Shown here: positions 36,617 through 44,875 of the stretch, one piece after another
How the letters are laid out: each line of letters begins with the position of its first letter
How positions within the stretch are numbered: position 1 is the stretch's first letter
Assembly (NCBI RefSeq): GCF_004336745.1
Contig: NZ_SJXD01000029.1
Location: 124,001 to 188,000 of the forward strand
DNA from: Roseococcus sp. SYP-B2431
GTDB lineage: Bacteria; Pseudomonadota; Alphaproteobacteria; Acetobacterales; Acetobacteraceae
Direction of reading: 5' to 3'
DNA: 64,000 bases
Translations under genes and position numbers: made by a program
Notes under the pieces: generated by a model
Seen by the model: the letters and a program-made list of their open reading frames with translations, nothing else
Told to the model about the DNA's origin: nothing
Databases searched by the model: none

Positions 36617-37458
36617 GTGACCTTGACCTCCAGCTTGCCCGCCATCTCCTGGATGAACTGCCAGGCCACGCGGCCCGAGCGGCCGCCGCGCGTGACGCTC
36701 CATTCGATGGCCGCCTTGTGCAGCTCCTCGTTCGAGACCGGCAGCGACATGGCGCCGGCATAGCCGTCGATCATCGCGAAGAAGGTGTCCTGGTCGCAGT
36801 TGTGGAAGCCGACCCAGAGGCCGAAGCGGTCGCTCAGCGAGACCTTCTCCTCGACGGCCTCGGAGGGGTTGATGGCGGTGCTGCGCTCGTTCTCGATCAT
36901 GTCCCGCGGCATGAGGTGCCGGCGGTTGGACGTGGCGTAGAAGAGGACATTGGCCGGCCGCCCCTCGATGCCGCCGTCCAGCACGGATTTCAGCGCCTTG
37001 TAGTCGGCATCCTCCTTCTCGAAGGAGAGGTCGTCGCAGAAGACCAGCGCGCGGCGCTCCTGGGCGCGCAGATGGGTGAGCAGCTCGGGCAGGGTGCGGA
37101 TGTCCTCGCGATGGATCTCGATGAGCGCCAGCGAGCCGGGAAACTGCACATTGGCCTCGGCATGCGCGGCCTTCACCAGCGAGGACTTCCCCATCCCGCG
37201 CGCGCCCCAGAGCATGGCGTTGTTCGCCGGGAAGCCGCGGGCGAAGCGCAGCGTGTTCTCGAGGATGATCTCCTTCTGCCGGGCGACGCCCTGCAGCAGC
37301 ACGATGTCGACCCGGCTGACATGGGGCACCGGAACGAGCTGGTTCCGTTCCGGCTTCCAGACGAAGGCGTCGGCGCCCTCGAGCCGCGGCGGCGGCGGGG
37401 GCGGGGGGGCGAGGCGTTCCAGGGCGGCCGCGATGCGGGCCAGCAATTCCGTTTCCAT
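36613..37458 (-). CDS. DUF815 family ATPase
   Basis: 281-residue AAA-type ATPase. Walker A is WGARGMGKSSLV, and Walker B-like residues are in RALVFCDDLSFEKED. The sensor region FYATSNRRHLMPRDM follows, then the family block LSDRFGLWVGFHNCDQDTFFAMIDGYA. A poly-Pro run (residues about 18-24) precedes the ATPase domain. The family's role is not established. It begins a three-gene coupled operon and is divergent from yajC, as in many alphaproteobacteria. Confidence 0.9.
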   Translation of the reverse strand: METELLARIAAALERLAPPPPPPPRLEGADAFVWKPERNQLVPVPHVSRVDIVLLQGVARQKEIILENTLRFARGFPANNAMLWGARGMGKSSLVKAAHAEANVQFPGSLALIEIHREDIRTLPELLTHLRAQERRALVFCDDLSFEKEDADYKALKSVLDGGIEGRPANVLFYATSNRRHLMPRDMIENERSTAINPSEAVEEKVSLSDRFGLWVGFHNCDQDTFFAMIDGYAGAMSLPVSNEELHKAAIEWSVTRGGRSGRVAWQFIQEMAGKLEVKVT

Positions 37459-37599
37459 GGAGGGTTTTGAAGCCGCGCGCGCGGCGTTGCGCAAGGGCGA
37501 TGAATCGCTGGACTGTTGACGCGGGGACGCATGCGGGCCATCTGGCCCAGGCCCGCCACGCCACCCGCCACGCCACCAGCCATCACACTGCGAGGAACG

Positions 37600-37932
37600 A
37601 TGCTCATCTCCCCGGCCTATGCCCAGGACGCCGCAGGTGCGAGCGCCATGGTCATGCAGCTCCTGCCGCTGCTGCTCATCTTCGTGGTGTTCTACTTCCT
37701 GCTGATCCGCCCGCAGCAGAAGAAGATGAAGGAGCATCGCGGCATGCTCACCAGCCTGAAGCGCGGCGACCGCGTGATCACGGCCGGCGGCATCGTCGGC
37801 GAGATCAAGCAGGTCAAGGAGAACTCCGACGAGGTGGACGTCGAGATCGCGCCCAATGTGCGCGTGACCGTCGTGCGCGGGACGATCAGCAGCGTGATCC
37901 GTCCGCAGGCCGCCAACGACGCCAAGAGCTGA
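37600..37932 (+). CDS. yajC: Sec translocon accessory subunit YajC
   Basis: 110-residue protein with one membrane segment (MQLLPLLLIFVVFYFLLIRPQQKKMKEH) and the small cytoplasmic domain LKRGDRVITAGGIVGEIKQVKENSDEVDVEI. It associates with SecDF and YidC at the SecYEG channel. The ATG at 37600 with GAGG upstream is preferred over the frame start at 37516. In alphaproteobacteria secD and secF usually follow directly; here an alpha/beta hydrolase starts 4 bp downstream instead. Confidence 0.92.
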   Translation: MLISPAYAQDAAGASAMVMQLLPLLLIFVVFYFLLIRPQQKKMKEHRGMLTSLKRGDRVITAGGIVGEIKQVKENSDEVDVEIAPNVRVTVVRGTISSVIRPQAANDAKS

Positions 37933-37936
37933 GCCC

Positions 37937-38818
37937 ATGGCCCTGCGGTTCGTCGAGACCCCGCAGGCCATCATCGCCGTCGAGGAGCACGGGCCGGAAG
38001 CCGGGCCCGTGGTTTTCCTCCTCCACGGCTTCCCCTATTCCGCGCGCGGCTACGATGCCGTCGCCGCGCTGATGGCCGAGGCCGGGCACCGCGTGCTGGT
38101 GCCGCATCTGCGCGGCTATGGCGAGACGCGGCTGAAGCCCGGCGTGATCCGCTCCGGCGGCCAGGGGGCGCTGGGCGCCGACCTGCTGGCTTTGATGGAC
38201 GCGATGGCCATCCCCTCCGCGATCCTGGCCGGCTACGACTGGGGCGGCCGCGCCGCCTGCATCGTGGCGGCGCTGCATCCGGAGCGCTGCAGCGGCCTGG
38301 TGAGCTGCACCGGCTACAACATCCAGGACATCGCCCGCAGCGGCGAGCCGGCCGCGCCCGACCGCGAGATGCGGCATTGGTACCAGTACTATTTCCACGG
38401 CGCGCGGGGCGCCCGCGGCCTGGAGCAGAACCGCCGCGAGATCGGCCGGCTGCTCTGGGAGCAATGGTCGCCCGACTGGCGCTTCTCAGCGGCGGAGTTC
38501 GTCGCCAGCGCTGCGCATTGGGAGAACGAGGACTACGTGCCGGTGGTGATCCAGTCCTACCGCCACCGCTTCGGCCTGGCCGCCGGCGACCCGGCGCATG
38601 ACGCGATCGAGGCCGCCCTGGCGCAGCTGCCGCCCATCACCGTGCCGGCCATCGACCTGCATGGCGGCTCGGACGGCGTGAGCCCGCCGCCGCCGAGGGC
38701 TTCCAGCCGCTTCACGGGCCGCTTCGAGCGCCGGATCCTGCCGGGCGTGGGCCATAACCCCCCGCAGGAGGCGCCGGAGGAATTCGTCCGCGCCCTGAAG
38801 GACGTGGCGGCCGCCTGA
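37937..38818 (+). CDS. Alpha/beta hydrolase, epoxide-hydrolase-like
   Basis: 293-residue hydrolase. The oxyanion motif is HGFPYSARGYD. The nucleophile elbow GYDWGGRAA has Asp rather than Ser, as in epoxide hydrolases and haloalkane dehalogenases, and the general-base His is in LPGVGHNPPQEAP. The cap region carries WYQYYFHGARG with a Tyr that could serve the epoxide ring. The start is the ATG at 37937, 4 bp after yajC, so it is probably co-transcribed with it despite the unrelated role. Confidence 0.82.
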   Translation: MALRFVETPQAIIAVEEHGPEAGPVVFLLHGFPYSARGYDAVAALMAEAGHRVLVPHLRGYGETRLKPGVIRSGGQGALGADLLALMDAMAIPSAILAGYDWGGRAACIVAALHPERCSGLVSCTGYNIQDIARSGEPAAPDREMRHWYQYYFHGARGARGLEQNRREIGRLLWEQWSPDWRFSAAEFVASAAHWENEDYVPVVIQSYRHRFGLAAGDPAHDAIEAALAQLPPITVPAIDLHGGSDGVSPPPPRASSRFTGRFERRILPGVGHNPPQEAPEEFVRALKDVAAA

Positions 38819-38822
38819 GCGG

Positions 38823-38850
38823 AAAAGGGCGCCCGGTCTCCCGGACGCCC
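38823..38850 (-). terminator. Hairpin with T-run on the minus strand
   Basis: GGGCG (38827-38831) pairs with CGCCC (38846-38850) and CCGG with CCGG around a TCTC loop, with one mismatch. On the minus strand it is followed by TTTT, as expected for a terminator of the sodB transcript, although it lies about 150 bp past sodB. It may also stop plus-strand transcription from the hydrolase. Confidence 0.5.
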
Positions 38851-38889
38851 CTCGCGACACATTTCAGAAGCGGCGAACCGGCGAAGCAT

Positions 38890-38908
38890 CCGGCCGCAAA
38901 GCGGCCGG
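38890..38908. repeat. GC-rich hairpin between hydrolase and sodB
   Basis: Perfect 8-bp stem CCGGCCGC / GCGGCCGG around an AAA loop. Another inverted repeat (GGCGGC/GCCGCC) lies about 60 bp further on. Together they make the convergent gap hairpin-rich; no coding sequence is seen. Confidence 0.5.
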
Positions 38909-38997
38909 CGCCGCCCACCCGACTCAACCGCTAGCGCGCCAGCAGCGCGGCGGAAGGCAAGGCGGCGGAGCCGCCGCCCGCCGTTTGAGGGCGTGAA

Positions 38998-39636
38998 TTA
39001 CGCGCTCTGGCCGCTCTCCAGCCCACCCTTCTCCATCAGGCCCTCGACCACGCTCCAGTCGACGAGCTTGTTGAGGAAGTTGTCCAGGTAGTTGGGGCGG
39101 ACGTTGCGGAAGTCGAGGTAATAGGCGTGCTCCCACACGTCGGCGCCGAGGATGGGCTTGCCCTCGCCGGTGGAAATCGGGTTCGCGCCGTTCGGCGTCT
39201 TCGTGATCTTCAGCTTGCCGTCGCCGCCGATGATCAGCCAGGCCCAGCCCGAGCCGAACTGTGTCACGCCGGCCTGCTTGAAGTCCTCCTTGAACTTGGC
39301 GAGGCCGCCGAGATCGCTGTCGATCTTGGCCGCGAGCTTCGCCGGCAGCTTGTCGCCGCCGCCCGAGGGGCTCATCACCTGCCAGAAGAGGATGTGGTTG
39401 TAGTGCTGGCCGGCCTGGTTCAGGACGGGGAGGCCGTCGGCGCCGGCCTTGCCGGCCTCGGCCACGATCGCCTCCAGCGACTTGCCGGCGAGGCCCTTGC
39501 TCTCGATCAGCCCGTTCAGCGCCGTCACATAGGCGTTGTGGTGCTTGCCGTGATGCAGCTCCAGCGTCTCCTGGCACATGCCCTGGGCGGCGAGGGCGGC
39601 GGTGGCATAGGGGAGGGGGGGAAGGCTGAAGGCCAT
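38998..39636 (-). CDS. sodB: Superoxide dismutase (Fe/Mn)
   Basis: 212-residue cytoplasmic enzyme. Metal ligands are H28 (ELHHGKHH), H81 (YNHILFW), D166 and H170 (ADVWEHAYYLDF). The residues around them (QFGSGWAWL) are those of the Fe/Mn family, and alphaproteobacterial members are usually iron enzymes, though metal choice cannot be proven. The start is the ATG at 39636. It converges with the hydrolase and is divergent from the squalene-synthase-like gene. Confidence 0.94.
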   Translation of the reverse strand: MAFSLPPLPYATAALAAQGMCQETLELHHGKHHNAYVTALNGLIESKGLAGKSLEAIVAEAGKAGADGLPVLNQAGQHYNHILFWQVMSPSGGGDKLPAKLAAKIDSDLGGLAKFKEDFKQAGVTQFGSGWAWLIIGGDGKLKITKTPNGANPISTGEGKPILGADVWEHAYYLDFRNVRPNYLDNFLNKLVDWSVVEGLMEKGGLESGQSA

Positions 39637-39734
39637 GGGCGTTTCTCCTGGTGAAGCGATGCTGCGCAGCTAAGCAGGGTGGCGGGGTGCGTCAACCGCT
39701 TGCGGAGTTACGCTCTTGCGGCCATGGGCTTCCC

Positions 39735-40517
39735 GTGCCCGAACTCACGCCCTGCGGCGCCATCGCGCGCCGCCACGATCCGGACCGCTTCTTCTGCGCG
39801 CTCTTCGCCCCGGCGGAGAAGCGGGAGGCAATGTTCACCCTGATCGCCTTCAACCACGAGCTGGCCCGCGCCCGCGAGGCCGCGAGCAACCCCATGCTGG
39901 CCCTGATGCGCCTCACCTGGTGGCGGGAGGCCGTGGAGGAGGCCGTCGAGGGCCGTCCCGCCCGCCAGCATGAGGTCGCCGCGCCCCTTCACGCCGCCAT
40001 CCGCCAGGGCGCCCTGGACGCCGAGGGCCTCGTCGCCATGGCCGAGGCGCGCGAGGCGGAGACGGAGGAGGAGGGCATTCCCACCATCCCGGCGCTGCAC
40101 GCCTATCTCCGTGGGACGGCCGGCGGCTTTGCCGTCGTCGCGGGCCGGCTGCTCGGCGCGCCGCCCGCGCTGCTGCCGGCCTTGCAGCAGGCGGGCATGC
40201 TCTATGGGCTGGCCGGGCTGCTGCGCGCGGTACCCGCGCTCGCGGCGCAGGGCCGGTGCCTGCTGCCCGCCGATCTGGTGAGGCCCGAGGCGGTCCTGGC
40301 CGATCCGCAGGCTGCCCAGCCGGCCATCCGGGAGCTGGCCTCCGGCGCTCCGGAGGCGCCCGGCCTGCGCGGCCTGCCCCGATCGGCCATCGCGGCCGCC
40401 CTGCCGCTCACCCTGGCCCGGCGCGACCTCCGGCGCCTCGCCCTGGGTCGCGAGATCCGCAGGGGGCTGGGCGACCGTCTCGCGGTGCTCATTGCGGCCC
40501 AAATGCCCGCCCGCTAG
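39735..40517 (+). CDS. Squalene/phytoene synthase-fold protein (NDUFAF6-like)
   Basis: 260-residue helical protein with the family's opening CGAIARRHDPDRFFCALFAPAEKREAMFTLIAFNHELARAREAAS and the block RLTWWREAVEEAVEG. The Asp-rich substrate motifs of true squalene or phytoene synthases are not evident, so it is more likely of the complex I assembly-factor type (NDUFAF6). The GTG at 39735 gives the normal N terminus; an open frame extends to 39651. In relatives it closes the yajC-secD-secF cluster. Confidence 0.78.
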   Translation: MPELTPCGAIARRHDPDRFFCALFAPAEKREAMFTLIAFNHELARAREAASNPMLALMRLTWWREAVEEAVEGRPARQHEVAAPLHAAIRQGALDAEGLVAMAEAREAETEEEGIPTIPALHAYLRGTAGGFAVVAGRLLGAPPALLPALQQAGMLYGLAGLLRAVPALAAQGRCLLPADLVRPEAVLADPQAAQPAIRELASGAPEAPGLRGLPRSAIAAALPLTLARRDLRRLALGREIRRGLGDRLAVLIAAQMPAR

Positions 40518-40574
40518 CGAATTCGTGCCACATTCCCCGGGCAAAGGTGTTACCCAGTAAAGCGGGTGAGTCTC

Positions 40575-41573
40575 ATGTCGCGTTATCTCGTTTCCGGTGG
40601 CGCCGGCTATGTCGGCAGCCATGTCGTCCTGGCCCTGCTCGACGCCGGGCACGAGGTCGTCGTGGTAGATGACCTCTCCACGGGCCATCGCGGGGCCGTG
40701 TCGGGCGGCGCGACCTTTATCCATGCCAACCTCTCCGAGCGGAAGCGCCTGGGCGAGATCTTCGCCGCCTGGAAGTTCGACGCGGTGTTCCACCTCGCCG
40801 CGCTGTCGCTCGTCGGCGACAGCATGAAGGATCCGCTGCGCTACTGCCGCGAGAACCTGTCCAACAGCCTGAACTTGGCCGAGACGGCGATGCGCGCGGG
40901 ATGCCTGCGCTTCGTCCTCTCGTCCACGGCGGCGGTCTTCGGCGTGCCCCGCGTCACGCCCATCCTGGAGGATGCGCCGACGACCCCGGTCAATCCCTAT
41001 GGCCAGTCCAAGCTCATGATCGAGCAGGCGCTCGCCTGGGCCGAGGGGGCCAATGGCCTGCATTCCGCGGCGCTGCGCTATTTCAACGCGGCCGGCGCCG
41101 ACCCGCGCGGCCGCGCCGGCGAGGACCACCAGCCGGAAACGCACCTCATCCCGCGCGCCATCCTGGCCACGCTCGGCCACGCGCCGCCGCTGCACGTCTT
41201 CGGCACCGACTACGACACGCCGGACGGCACGGCGATCCGCGACTATGTACATGTGACCGACCTGGCCGCCGCGCATATCGCGGTGCTGCCGAGGCTGGAG
41301 CGGGGCTCGGTGCGCTACAATATCGGCAATGGGGCAGGACATTCGGTGCGCGAGGTGATGGCCGCGATCGAGCGCGTCTCGGGCCGCAAAGTGCCCTACG
41401 AGAACGGCCCCCGCCGCGCCGGCGACCCGCCCTCGCTGGTGGCCTCCTCGGCGCTCATCCGCGCCGAGACGGGCTGGACGCCGCGCCATGCCGGTCTGGA
41501 CGAGATCGTGCGGACCGCCTGGAACTGGCACCTGGCCAATCCACAGGGCTACGCGGCGCGCCAGGCCGCCTGA
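40575..41573 (+). CDS. galE: UDP-glucose 4-epimerase
   Basis: 332-residue extended short-chain dehydrogenase. The NAD motif is GGAGYVGSH, the Ser of the triad is in LSSTAAVFG, and Tyr and Lys are in YGQSKL. The C-terminal region has IRDYVHVTDLAAAHI and RYNIGNGAGHSVREV, typical of GalE. It interconverts UDP-glucose and UDP-galactose for surface glycans. The ATG at 40575 is preferred; a GTG three codons upstream is possible. Confidence 0.92.
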   Translation: MSRYLVSGGAGYVGSHVVLALLDAGHEVVVVDDLSTGHRGAVSGGATFIHANLSERKRLGEIFAAWKFDAVFHLAALSLVGDSMKDPLRYCRENLSNSLNLAETAMRAGCLRFVLSSTAAVFGVPRVTPILEDAPTTPVNPYGQSKLMIEQALAWAEGANGLHSAALRYFNAAGADPRGRAGEDHQPETHLIPRAILATLGHAPPLHVFGTDYDTPDGTAIRDYVHVTDLAAAHIAVLPRLERGSVRYNIGNGAGHSVREVMAAIERVSGRKVPYENGPRRAGDPPSLVASSALIRAETGWTPRHAGLDEIVRTAWNWHLANPQGYAARQAA

Positions 41574-41580
41574 CCTGCCC

Positions 41581-41599
41581 CGGGCCAAGTCCTGGCCCG
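41581..41599 (+). terminator. Short hairpin after galE
   Basis: CGGGCCA and TGGCCCG form a 7-bp stem around a 5-base loop, 7 bp after galE. No T-run follows, so termination is uncertain. Confidence 0.35.
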
Positions 41600-41658
41600 A
41601 GCCTTGTCGCTACTCCACCGTCCCCCGTCGAGCTCGGCGGCGAAACGCTCCAGGAGGG

Positions 41659-41754
41659 GCTGCCGCCGGTACGGTTCTCCACGAGGAAGCCCCGCCCCGT
41701 GCTCTCGCCCAGGGCCTGGGCCGCGATGCGCGCGACGACATCTGCCGCGCCGCC
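41659..41754 (-). pseudogene. Decayed TctC (Bug) receptor fragment
   Basis: The 32 codons directly after the DUF1445 stop, in the same frame, spell GGAADVVARIAAQALG, then GRGFLVENRTGGS. This is the ligand-pocket region that TctC proteins carry near residues 35-65 (compare SDLMMRPVAERL...FVIDNRAGGG in the intact gene at 13876). Signal peptide and everything after the motif are missing. It is best read as the remnant of a seventh TctC gene deleted on both sides. Confidence 0.65.
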
Positions 41755-42573
41755 TCATCCGAGGCTCCGGTCCGAGATCGGAAGGTCGGTCAGGAAGAGA
41801 TGCCCCGGCGCATGGGTGATCATCTCCGGGATGCCGCTGGCCAGCGCCGCGGCCTGGGCGGTGATGCCGCAGGCGAAGAAGCAGGGCGTTGTGCCGGGCT
41901 CCGGCTCGGGCGGGCGCCCCCAGTCGCAGGCCGCCAGGTCGGCGATGCCGATGGCCGCCGGATCGCCCACATGCACGGGCCCGCCATGGCAGAGCGGGTA
42001 ACGCGAGGTCAGCTCGACCACCCGCTGCAGCAGAGGCGCCGGGACCGCGCGGTAGGACAGGACCATGGGGCCGTGGAAGACGCCGGCCGGGCGCGTGGCG
42101 ATGTTCGAGCGGTATTGCGCGGGAAAGGCGCTCTCGCGGACCAGATGGGGAAAGGGAATCCTCGCCTCGATCATCACCGCATCGAGCGAGAGGTTGCAGC
42201 CGGTGAGGAAGGCGACGTGGTCCTGCCGCCAGGTCTCGCGCAGGTTCGCCACGCGATCGACCATCACGCCGTCGCGATAGATGCAATAGGCCGAGATGTC
42301 CGTCCGCAGGTCGGCCTCCGGCGCCGCGAGCCGCGCGAAAGGCTCGCCGGGATCGGTGACGTCGAGCAGCGGGAAGGCGCGCGGGTTGCGCTGGCAGAAG
42401 CGCATGAAGTCGAAGGCGTGCCGCTCCGGCACGATGGTGACGTTGGCCTGGTGGTAGCCCAGCGCCATGCGCTTGGTCGTGCCTGTCCAGCGCCCCGCCC
42501 GGACGGCCGCGCGCACCTCGGAGGGCGAGGCATGGGTCAGCGCGTTGCGGTCGAGGGGCGCGAGGAGGCTCAT
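41755..42573 (-). CDS. DUF1445 family putative hydro-lyase
   Basis: 272-residue protein of the putative hydro-lyase / D-glutamate cyclase-like family. Motifs are VRAAVRAGRWTGTTKRMALGYHQANVTIVPERHAFDFMRFCQRNPRAFPLLDV, then DGVMVDRV and HAPGHLFLTDL at the end. It probably opens or dehydrates a small organic acid. The ATG at 42573 overlaps the stop of the M20 peptidase gene, so the two act in one operon. The TctC fragment lies directly downstream. Confidence 0.84.
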   Translation of the reverse strand: MSLLAPLDRNALTHASPSEVRAAVRAGRWTGTTKRMALGYHQANVTIVPERHAFDFMRFCQRNPRAFPLLDVTDPGEPFARLAAPEADLRTDISAYCIYRDGVMVDRVANLRETWRQDHVAFLTGCNLSLDAVMIEARIPFPHLVRESAFPAQYRSNIATRPAGVFHGPMVLSYRAVPAPLLQRVVELTSRYPLCHGGPVHVGDPAAIGIADLAACDWGRPPEPEPGTTPCFFACGITAQAAALASGIPEMITHAPGHLFLTDLPISDRSLG

Positions 42574-43820
42574 CCGCAGAGCTCCACCAGCGCATGCGCG
42601 ACGGTGCGCGCGGTGGTCGAGAGCTCGGAGACGTGCACGCGCTCGTCCGGCGCCGGCCATTCCGGATAGCGCTTGATGTCGCCCGCGCCAAACTGGATCG
42701 AGGGGATGCCGGCCGCCGTCATGATGTTGCCGTCGCCGAAATTGCCGATGCGCTCGACGCCGCCGACCTGCGGCTCCCCGCCGGTCGCGGCGCGATAGCC
42801 GTGGATCATGGCGGCGACCAGCGGATGCGCGTCGGGCAGCTCGGTCGGATCCATGAAGAAGGGGTCCTCCGGGCCGTTGCCGGGGATGATCACCTCGCAA
42901 TCCAGCGCGGGGTGCTGCGCCTTCAGCGCCGCCACGACCGCCTCCACGTCCCGCGTGACGCTCTCCAGCGTCATGCCCGGCACGGTGCGGACCTGGAAGA
43001 CGAGGTCGCTCGCCGTGCCGTAATGGTCCTTGCCGATGGCGTCGTAGCGGATCATCGGGAAGCCCGGCAGCTGCGGATGGGCGCGGAACTTCGCCCATCC
43101 GTTGTGCGGCAGCGGCGAGAGGCTGGGCCCGAAGGCGCCGATCATCAGGGCCTGCTGCTCGATCGGGTTGAAGTAGCCGGCGCGCGCCGCGTCGGTGAAG
43201 CGGAAGAAGAGGCCGGGCGTCTTCGTCCGCAGCCGCACCCGCACCGAGCCCACGATCACCGAGCCGATCGTGTTCGCCGAGTGCTCGAGGTTGATGCAGT
43301 AATCCGCCGTGACGCCGTTCTTCACCAGCGTCCGCGTGCCCGTGCCGCCGACCTTGTGCGCCGCCACCGGGCAGAAGAGCACGTCGCCCTTCAGCCGGAT
43401 GCCGGCCTTCCGGATGGCCTGGATCGCGGCGAAGGAGGCGGCCAGGTTGCCCTTGTCGTCCTGCGCGCCGAGGCCCCAGATCCAGCCGTCCTCGTACTTC
43501 GCCTCGTGCGGATCGACGGTCCAGCCCGGCATCAGGACATTCACGTCCAGATGGCCGTTGATCATCACCGTCGGCCCGCCGCCCGTGCCGCGCAGCCGGC
43601 CGATCGACTGGCGCGTCATGCGCTCCTTCTGCAGCGGGTGCTGCACCGGCATCCCGGTGACCTCGAAGCCGGCCTCGGTCATGCGCTCCGCCATAAAGTC
43701 CATGACGGGGCCTTCCTCGAAATGCTGGCTCGGGATCCGGATCATCCGGCGCAGCAGATCGACCATCTCCGCCTCGTCGATGGCCGTGAGCGCGCGCGCC
43801 GAATCCGTGCTCAGATCCAT
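42570..43820 (-). CDS. M20 family deacylase-like protein (ArgE/DapE type)
   Basis: 416-residue M20 metallopeptidase-fold protein. The first metal motif NGHLDVN and the bridging Asp in GLGAQDDKGNLAAS are present. At the position of the catalytic Glu-Glu pair, where relatives have EE followed by GG.GT, the sequence is AAHKVGGTGT, so His-Lys replaces Glu-Glu. NLEHSAN and VGGVERIGNFGDGN follow. The ATG at 43820 is preferred over the frame start at 43853. It is coupled to the DUF1445 gene. Activity may be altered; the substrate is unknown. Confidence 0.8.
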   Translation of the reverse strand: MDLSTDSARALTAIDEAEMVDLLRRMIRIPSQHFEEGPVMDFMAERMTEAGFEVTGMPVQHPLQKERMTRQSIGRLRGTGGGPTVMINGHLDVNVLMPGWTVDPHEAKYEDGWIWGLGAQDDKGNLAASFAAIQAIRKAGIRLKGDVLFCPVAAHKVGGTGTRTLVKNGVTADYCINLEHSANTIGSVIVGSVRVRLRTKTPGLFFRFTDAARAGYFNPIEQQALMIGAFGPSLSPLPHNGWAKFRAHPQLPGFPMIRYDAIGKDHYGTASDLVFQVRTVPGMTLESVTRDVEAVVAALKAQHPALDCEVIIPGNGPEDPFFMDPTELPDAHPLVAAMIHGYRAATGGEPQVGGVERIGNFGDGNIMTAAGIPSIQFGAGDIKRYPEWPAPDERVHVSELSTTARTVAHALVELCG

Positions 43821-43905
43821 GAATCCCGTCCTTGACGCGGTTTTCCCAGGCAAGCTTCAATCAGAACGAGGGCATTGTGAAGCAGGGCCTTATAAGGAGT
43901 CGATC

Positions 43906-44874
43906 ATGCGGATCCTTCGCCGCGCCGCGATCCTGGCGCTTTCCGTCCTCGTGATCTTTCCGGCGGCCGGGCAGACGCGCTTCCCCACGCAGCCGCTGCG
44001 CATCATCGTGCCCTTCGCGCCCGGCGGCGCGCCCGACATCGTGGCGCGCGTCCTGGCCGAGAGGGCCGCCACCGAACTCGGCCAGCCCGTGCAGGTCGAG
44101 AACGTCACCGGCGCCGGCGGCAATATCGGCATGCAGGCCGGCGCGCGCGCGGCGCCCGACGGCCATTCGATCCTGATGTGCACGCTGGGCTGCGCCTCCA
44201 ACCTCTACCTGCTGGACAATCTGGGCTGGGACCCGCGGCGCGACATCCGGCCCGTCGTCATGGGCGGCATCGTGCCCAACGTGCTCGTCATCGGCTCGCA
44301 CATCGCCGCCACGAATGTCAGCGAGTTCCTCGCCCTCGCGCGCGCCCGGCCGGGAGGACTCACCATGGCCTCCTCCGGCGTCGGCTCCGCCTCGCACCTC
44401 GCGGGCGAGATGTTCAAGGCGCTGGCCAATGTCTCCATCGAGCACGTGCCCTATCGCGGCTCCACCGCCGCGTTGCCGGACATCATGGCCGGGCGGGTGG
44501 ATTCGATGATCGTCAGCCTCCCCGAGGCGCTGGCGCATATCGAGTCGGGCCGCCTGCGCGCGCTGGGCGTCAGCTCCGCCACCCGCTCGGCGGCCCTGCC
44601 CGAGGTGCCGACCATCGCCGAGGCCGGGGTGCCCGGCTACAACGCCGTCGCCTGGTCCGCGCTGGTCGTGCCGGCCGCCACACCCGACGACGCCGTCGCC
44701 CGCCTCAACGCGGCCTTCAACACGGCGCTGCGCGACCCCGCCGTCCAGCGACGGCTGACCGAGCTCAGCATCGACGCCAAGGGCGGCACGCCGGACGAGC
44801 TCCAGCGATTCATGGAAAGCGAGACGGAAGCCTGGGGGCGCCTGATCCGCGAGCGCGGGATCCGCGGCGGCTGA
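43906..44874 (+). CDS. TctC/Bug family solute-binding protein
   Basis: 322-residue periplasmic receptor with the signal MRILRRAAILALSVLVIFPAAGQ. It has LRIIVPFAPGGAPDIVARVLAERA, VQVENVTGAGGNIG, APDGHSILM and the VPYRGSTAALPDIMAGRVD block. An AAGGAG ribosome site lies inside the palindrome-containing leader CCTTATAAGG. It is divergent from the M20/DUF1445 operon, so its ligand may be the substrate or product of those enzymes. No TctAB genes are adjacent. Confidence 0.9.
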   Translation: MRILRRAAILALSVLVIFPAAGQTRFPTQPLRIIVPFAPGGAPDIVARVLAERAATELGQPVQVENVTGAGGNIGMQAGARAAPDGHSILMCTLGCASNLYLLDNLGWDPRRDIRPVVMGGIVPNVLVIGSHIAATNVSEFLALARARPGGLTMASSGVGSASHLAGEMFKALANVSIEHVPYRGSTAALPDIMAGRVDSMIVSLPEALAHIESGRLRALGVSSATRSAALPEVPTIAEAGVPGYNAVAWSALVVPAATPDDAVARLNAAFNTALRDPAVQRRLTELSIDAKGGTPDELQRFMESETEAWGRLIRERGIRGG

Positions 44875-44875
44875 C

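Noticed and set aside
39651-39734. Upstream start for the squalene/phytoene synthase-like gene
   Set aside because: The extra 28 residues do not match the family, whose homology begins right after the GTG at 39735.
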